A program made the position numbers and the translations under genes. The notes beneath the pieces were generated by a model. The model saw only the letters and a program-made list of their open reading frames with translations, did not search any database and was not told where the DNA came from. This document shows, one piece after another, positions 60,941-64,000 of a DNA stretch of 64,000 bases; position 1 is the stretch's first letter, and the number at the start of each line of letters is the position of its first letter. The stretch spans positions 682,001 to 746,000 of the forward strand of contig JADKDV010000005.1 in the NCBI GenBank assembly GCA_016718315.1, read 5' to 3'. This DNA comes from Candidatus Obscuribacter sp. (lineage in GTDB: Bacteria > Cyanobacteriota > Vampirovibrionia > Obscuribacterales > Obscuribacteraceae).

Positions 60941-60985
60941 GTAGTAAGTTAAAAGTGTAGTAAGTTAAAAGCACTAGTAAGTAAT
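60941..60985. repeat. Tandem 16-bp repeats upstream of ridA
   Basis: GTAGTAAGTTAAAAGT (60941-60956) is followed directly by GTAGTAAGTTAAAAG (60957-60971), then a degenerate third copy CTAGTAAGTAATGG. The period of 16 and the location just upstream of the ridA ribosome binding site suggest a duplicated promoter or regulatory element. Confidence 0.6.
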
Positions 60986-61157
60986 GGTAAAGGACAAAAT
61001 TTTGCTGCAAATATATTACAGCCTAAAGCTGCCGCTTAAAGCAAAATGCCCAATTGCAAGCACTTATACACCTCAAAATGCAAATATCAAGAGGTGTTGC
61101 GATGATTTGTGGGCGTCACAAAACAATTAACTAGAGCAGGTCTCGTTTTTGTGGATT

Positions 61158-61964
61158 TTATAGGCCAGGTATAACGCGGTTGCCCTGCGGTCTGCCCATT
61201 TCGTTTTCAAGGATATAACGTGCGTTTTCGGCACTGCCAAGATAGCGACCGCTATAGACAAAAGCCTCAAAAGCAGCAGGAAAATCAGTTTGAGCTAGAG
61301 CGACTTCTTCGGGGCTGTAATACCCGACAAATTGTCCGTGCACTGTAGCTGGTTGAAATCCTGGTCCGGGAGGTTCGGGTAGTCCATTGGGGGTGCCAGC
61401 ACCACCGGAAGACGTGCCACCACTAATAGCTCCTTGAGCTAGAGCAGCAGCGGCTGCCTGAGCCAGGGCTGCGGCATCAAGACCTTCACCACCATAATTG
61501 TTACGGGCGTGGCCACGGTTAGTGTCTGCCCATTCCGCTCCGATGTACTCATCTCCACCCCAGGCGCTGGGCATGAGGCTGCCGTGACCGGTGGTTAAAC
61601 CTTGATCGCGGATACCCTGAATACCATTGTCAATGCGGTGTGAAGCGTTGAAACCAAAATATGGGGGTAGTCCATTGGCGCCTTCGTCACCGTAGATCAG
61701 CTCGGCGGCACCACCGGCTTGGTCGACAAAGCTATCCATCTGTACGGGCGGCAATTGTCTGCGAGAGCGGTTGCGCTGATTGCCACCGAGGAGCTGGTTG
61801 AGCACCTGTCCAGTGACAATGTCTCCGACGTTTTGGGCTCTAGCTGGCAGCATCTGGGTGCCAAGTGCACTCAAGACAAGCAAGGCAACTAGAGGTTTTT
61901 TTGACCGTGCCCTTTTTGTATTGATTTTGTTTGAGGATTCGATTTTTCCTCTCTTGGTAAACAT
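61158..61964 (-). CDS. Secreted protein, MDSFV/GLTTGHG family, 268 aa
   Basis: GAGG nine bases upstream supports the ATG at 61964. A basic N-terminus and signal peptide (PLVALLVLSALGTQMLPARAQ) precede a Gly/Asn/Arg-rich stretch. The conserved block is LPPVQMDSFVDQAGGAAELIYGDEG, HRIDNGIQGIRDQGLTTGHGSLMPSAWGGDEYIGAEWA, nearly the same as in the protein at 6584-7087. A poly-Ala helix (about 195-212) and a Gly-rich linker separate it from a second C-terminal domain (VGYYSPEEVALAQTDFPAAFEAFVYSGRYLGSAEN) that the short paralog lacks. Function unknown. Confidence 0.8.
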   Translation of the reverse strand: MFTKRGKIESSNKINTKRARSKKPLVALLVLSALGTQMLPARAQNVGDIVTGQVLNQLLGGNQRNRSRRQLPPVQMDSFVDQAGGAAELIYGDEGANGLPPYFGFNASHRIDNGIQGIRDQGLTTGHGSLMPSAWGGDEYIGAEWADTNRGHARNNYGGEGLDAAALAQAAAAALAQGAISGGTSSGGAGTPNGLPEPPGPGFQPATVHGQFVGYYSPEEVALAQTDFPAAFEAFVYSGRYLGSAENARYILENEMGRPQGNRVIPGL

Positions 61965-62006
61965 GATGTTTTGCCTCGCGCGCTCAGTGTATATCGATAT
62001 AGTCAA

Positions 62007-62639
62007 TTAAAATCCACTATTGCCAAAGGTGCCAAGCCCGGGAATAGTGCCACCAACTGTGCCGCCACCGGAGCCAAAAGTGATGCCACCACCACTGCCA
62101 CCAATAGAGCCGCCGCTGATGCCGCCGCCACCTACGCTAAGACCGCCTCTGACGCCGCCTACACGGCTGACGACCTGACCTGTGCTCGGTACGATAGAAA
62201 CGTGTCCACCGCCGGGCAGCATTGTCGTAATGGCCTGGTCTAATCTACTTGTAAATTGGGGCGCACCATTGTTTTGACTGCCCCAACCAAAAACAGGAGC
62301 GAGACCGCCTGTGGATGTCAGTGGTAGCTCCAGACCAAAAGGATGAATTGGGCTATTTAGACCGGGATCGCGGTTGTAGAGTTGTTTGGTGCTAAATGCT
62401 GTCTCGCGCTTGTCGTACTGACTATAGTCTCTGGGAGCGGCCCCGGTCTCATAGCTGCCCCGTCCGACATTGCCTTTGGCTCCCAGGCTGTTATTGGCCT
62501 GACCAAGGTTGGGCGAGATATAGCCCATGTCGTAATTGGTGGACATGATGCCGGATGTATCGTAGCCCTGAGCCTGACAGGCAGGAATAGCAGTGGCAGC
62601 GATGAGTAAGGCTAATGATTTTAAAAATGATGATTGCAT
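62007..62639 (-). CDS. Secreted Gly-rich protein, 210 aa
   Basis: Signal peptide MQSSFLKSLALLIAATAIPACQAQ. The middle has Asn/Gly/Asp motifs (SPNLGQANNSLGAKGNVGRGSYETGAAPRDYSQYDKRETAF). The C-terminal 70 residues are a Gly/Ser-rich low-complexity tail (GGVRGGLSVGGGGISGGSIGGSGGG). It is the middle of three consecutive same-strand secreted genes. No known domain recognised; the tail is probably flexible and surface-exposed. Confidence 0.75.
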   Translation of the reverse strand: MQSSFLKSLALLIAATAIPACQAQGYDTSGIMSTNYDMGYISPNLGQANNSLGAKGNVGRGSYETGAAPRDYSQYDKRETAFSTKQLYNRDPGLNSPIHPFGLELPLTSTGGLAPVFGWGSQNNGAPQFTSRLDQAITTMLPGGGHVSIVPSTGQVVSRVGGVRGGLSVGGGGISGGSIGGSGGGITFGSGGGTVGGTIPGLGTFGNSGF

Positions 62640-62659
62640 ATGCTAAGCCTCACGCTTAC

Positions 62660-63334
62660 TTAAGGGCCAAAGCCAGTGCTATAACGAGTGACGGTGTTAA
62701 AGTCCACCGAACCGGTGGAGACCGAAGGCAAGGCCTGTCTGCCACTATTGATAAAACCACCGGTGAGGCGTCTGCCCAGGTCGTCGATCAGGTTGTTGCC
62801 AGCCCGTCTCAGTCCATACATGCTGTCGTAATATTGCTGCGGTCCAGAGCCAAAGCCATAATCCAGGTGACCGCTATTGCTGGCGGTGACTGGCATCGGG
62901 GCATTGCTCTCGACGCTATTGGGTGCCATAAGTCCAGTACCAGCACTGGTGATGCCAAAGTTGTCACCACGTCCTGCCATCGGATTGTTTTGTCCGGTGA
63001 CCATGCCGTCCTGGATATTGCCCATGCCTTGATTACCAAAGCCGGTGCGAAAGCTCGTCCTGCCGATAGTGCCGCCGTCACCCATGGACGCTGGTCCACC
63101 GGCTGGAGCAAAGCCACTAATTTGGACATTGTTGCCGGGAGCACCAGGCAATGAAAGTGTGCCCACTGGTCCATTAGCACCCATGGTCACACCGCCCGTC
63201 GCACCATTGCCTAGATCAAATGATTGAGCTTGAGCCTGGCTCGCTGACAGAGCTAATGTGGCTAATGTTGCCACCATTAATGAAGCACCTTTGATGATGC
63301 TACTTCTTGAAAACATTGGCGTAGTTTTTGTCAT
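62660..63334 (-). CDS. Secreted Gly/Asn-rich protein, 224 aa
   Basis: The ATG at 63334 has AGGTGG upstream and gives a regular signal peptide (FSRSSIIKGASLMVATLATLALSASQAQAQ); longer frames to 63412 add an atypical extension. The mature protein is Gly/Asn/Ser-rich with GTIGRTSFRTGFGNQGMGNIQDGMVTGQNNPMAGRGDNFG and a less biased C-terminal region (YYDSMYGLRRAGNNLIDDLGRRLTGGF). First gene of the three-gene secreted cluster, divergent from tsaD. Function unknown. Confidence 0.75.
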   Translation of the reverse strand: MTKTTPMFSRSSIIKGASLMVATLATLALSASQAQAQSFDLGNGATGGVTMGANGPVGTLSLPGAPGNNVQISGFAPAGGPASMGDGGTIGRTSFRTGFGNQGMGNIQDGMVTGQNNPMAGRGDNFGITSAGTGLMAPNSVESNAPMPVTASNSGHLDYGFGSGPQQYYDSMYGLRRAGNNLIDDLGRRLTGGFINSGRQALPSVSTGSVDFNTVTRYSTGFGP

Positions 63335-63579
63335 AAGCTGGCCACCTGATGACCGTAGCGATAAGCATGAGTTGTTGGATAGTAAAGAAGGCAGGAAGCA
63401 AAAGGCTCCCATCTATTTACCCTTTATACTGTGCCCAAAAAGCGAGCACATAAATCGGGTCATTTGGCAAAATACTAAGTCCGGCAATGGTCATTGTCAA
63501 TAGGCTACTTTGTTTTACAGGTTAAATCTCTGCCAAAAGCGGCATGCTCTCGGTGTGTTAGCTTAGAGTGCCAACGAGG

Positions 63580-64000
63580 ATGAGCCCTTTGATTTATTTG
63601 GGGATAGAGACCAGCTGTGACGAAACCGCCTGCGCCCTGGTGCAGGACGGGCGCAAACTCTTAGCCAGCCGTCTGGTCTCACAAACCGAGGTGCATAAAC
63701 AGTTTGGCGGCGTGGTGCCGGAAGTCGCCGCCCGGCGTCATCTTGAGGCCATCAATATACTTTTAGCGGAGATGTTTGAAGAAGCCAATCTGCCCCTCAA
63801 AGATGGACTGCCTCAGATTGACGGTGTGGCCTGCACCAATGGACCGGGGCTTATCGGCACTTTGCTGGTCGGTCTATCCACCGCTAAAGCGCTGGCCTGG
63901 GCCCTGGATGTGCCTTTGCTTGCCGTGGATCATATCCAGGCTCATGTTTGTGCCAACTACATAGGCACTGATTTAGAGCCGCCTTTTGTCGCGCTTGTGG
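63580..64000 (+). CDS. tsaD: TsaD, tRNA N6-threonylcarbamoyladenosine synthase (partial, C-terminus off the window)
   Basis: The N-terminal motif LGIETSCDETACALV, FGGVVPEVAARRHLEAIN, and NGPGLIGTLLVGLSTAKALAWA identify the Kae1/TsaD family. DHIQAHVCANY carries the metal-binding His pair. It transfers the threonylcarbamoyl group onto A37 of ANN-decoding tRNAs together with TsaB/TsaE. The ATG at 63580 has GAGG directly against it; a GTG at 63568 in the same frame is an alternative start. The gene continues past the end of the window. Confidence 0.93.
   Translation, partial: MSPLIYLGIETSCDETACALVQDGRKLLASRLVSQTEVHKQFGGVVPEVAARRHLEAINILLAEMFEEANLPLKDGLPQIDGVACTNGPGLIGTLLVGLSTAKALAWALDVPLLAVDHIQAHVCANYIGTDLEPPFVALV

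Noticed and set aside
1..64000. tRNA and rRNA genes
   Set aside because: No cloverleaf with a TTCRANN arm and acceptor stem, and no rRNA-like conserved stretch, was found by eye in any intergenic region.

Overview
The window looks like chromosome of a Gram-negative bacterium, most plausibly a non-photosynthetic relative of Cyanobacteria (Melainabacteria / Candidatus Obscuribacter type). This placement is inferred from gene content: a Tad pilus locus, serine/threonine kinases with leucine-rich repeats, many polyprenyl-phosphate-type membrane glycosyltransferases, TPR proteins and lineage-restricted secreted proteins. No marker gene was searched. Base composition is near neutral, genes are densely packed on both strands, and GTG/TTG starts and 4-base ATGA overlaps are common. 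I see no rRNA, tRNA, CRISPR array, insertion sequence or phage.

Layout. 0-9.2 kb: secreted TPR and PDZ-like proteins, a HEAT-repeat/thioredoxin-fold fusion, a 683-residue HELLH protein, a small secreted protein with a paralog at 61 kb, and a coupled pair of an MshEN-like repeat protein and a short-chain dehydrogenase. 9.3-25 kb: a frameshifted flavoprotein, GT-C membrane glycosyltransferases, an agmatinase, two small proteins sharing a Cys motif, a DUF362 lipoprotein and a truncated terpene-cyclase-like protein. 25.5-32.6 kb: a Tad (Flp) pilus locus with two Flp pilins and cpaB-cpaE-cpaF-tadB-tadC, punctuated by hairpins and ended by an intrinsic terminator lying inside the next gene (DUF192). 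33-47 kb: an acyltransferase-3/SGNH pair, more GT-C enzymes, TPR proteins, a degenerate stretch, a YHYH protein, proline iminopeptidase, and an acyl-CoA thioesterase preceded by a cobalamin riboswitch and terminator. 47-52.5 kb: a divergent OmpR-type regulator and histidine kinase, a TPR protein, a NarL-type regulator and a VOC protein. 52.5-56.7 kb: two coupled membrane Ser/Thr kinases with extracytoplasmic leucine-rich repeats. 56.8-64 kb: another GT87 protein, an amidohydrolase, the Tad prepilin peptidase coupled to ridA, three consecutive Gly-rich secreted proteins, and the start of tsaD.

How the genes fit together. The Tad genes plus the distant CpaA-type peptidase could make and process Flp pili, but no secretin or TadE/F minor pilin gene is present here. 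Eight GT-C glycosyltransferases, the acyltransferase-3/SGNH pair and a UDP-galactopyranose-mutase-like flavoprotein suggest heavy investment in cell-surface glycans. Two response regulators, a histidine kinase and two receptor-like kinases give a strong sensory component. The most unexpected regulatory arrangement is the B12 riboswitch in front of a lone hotdog thioesterase.
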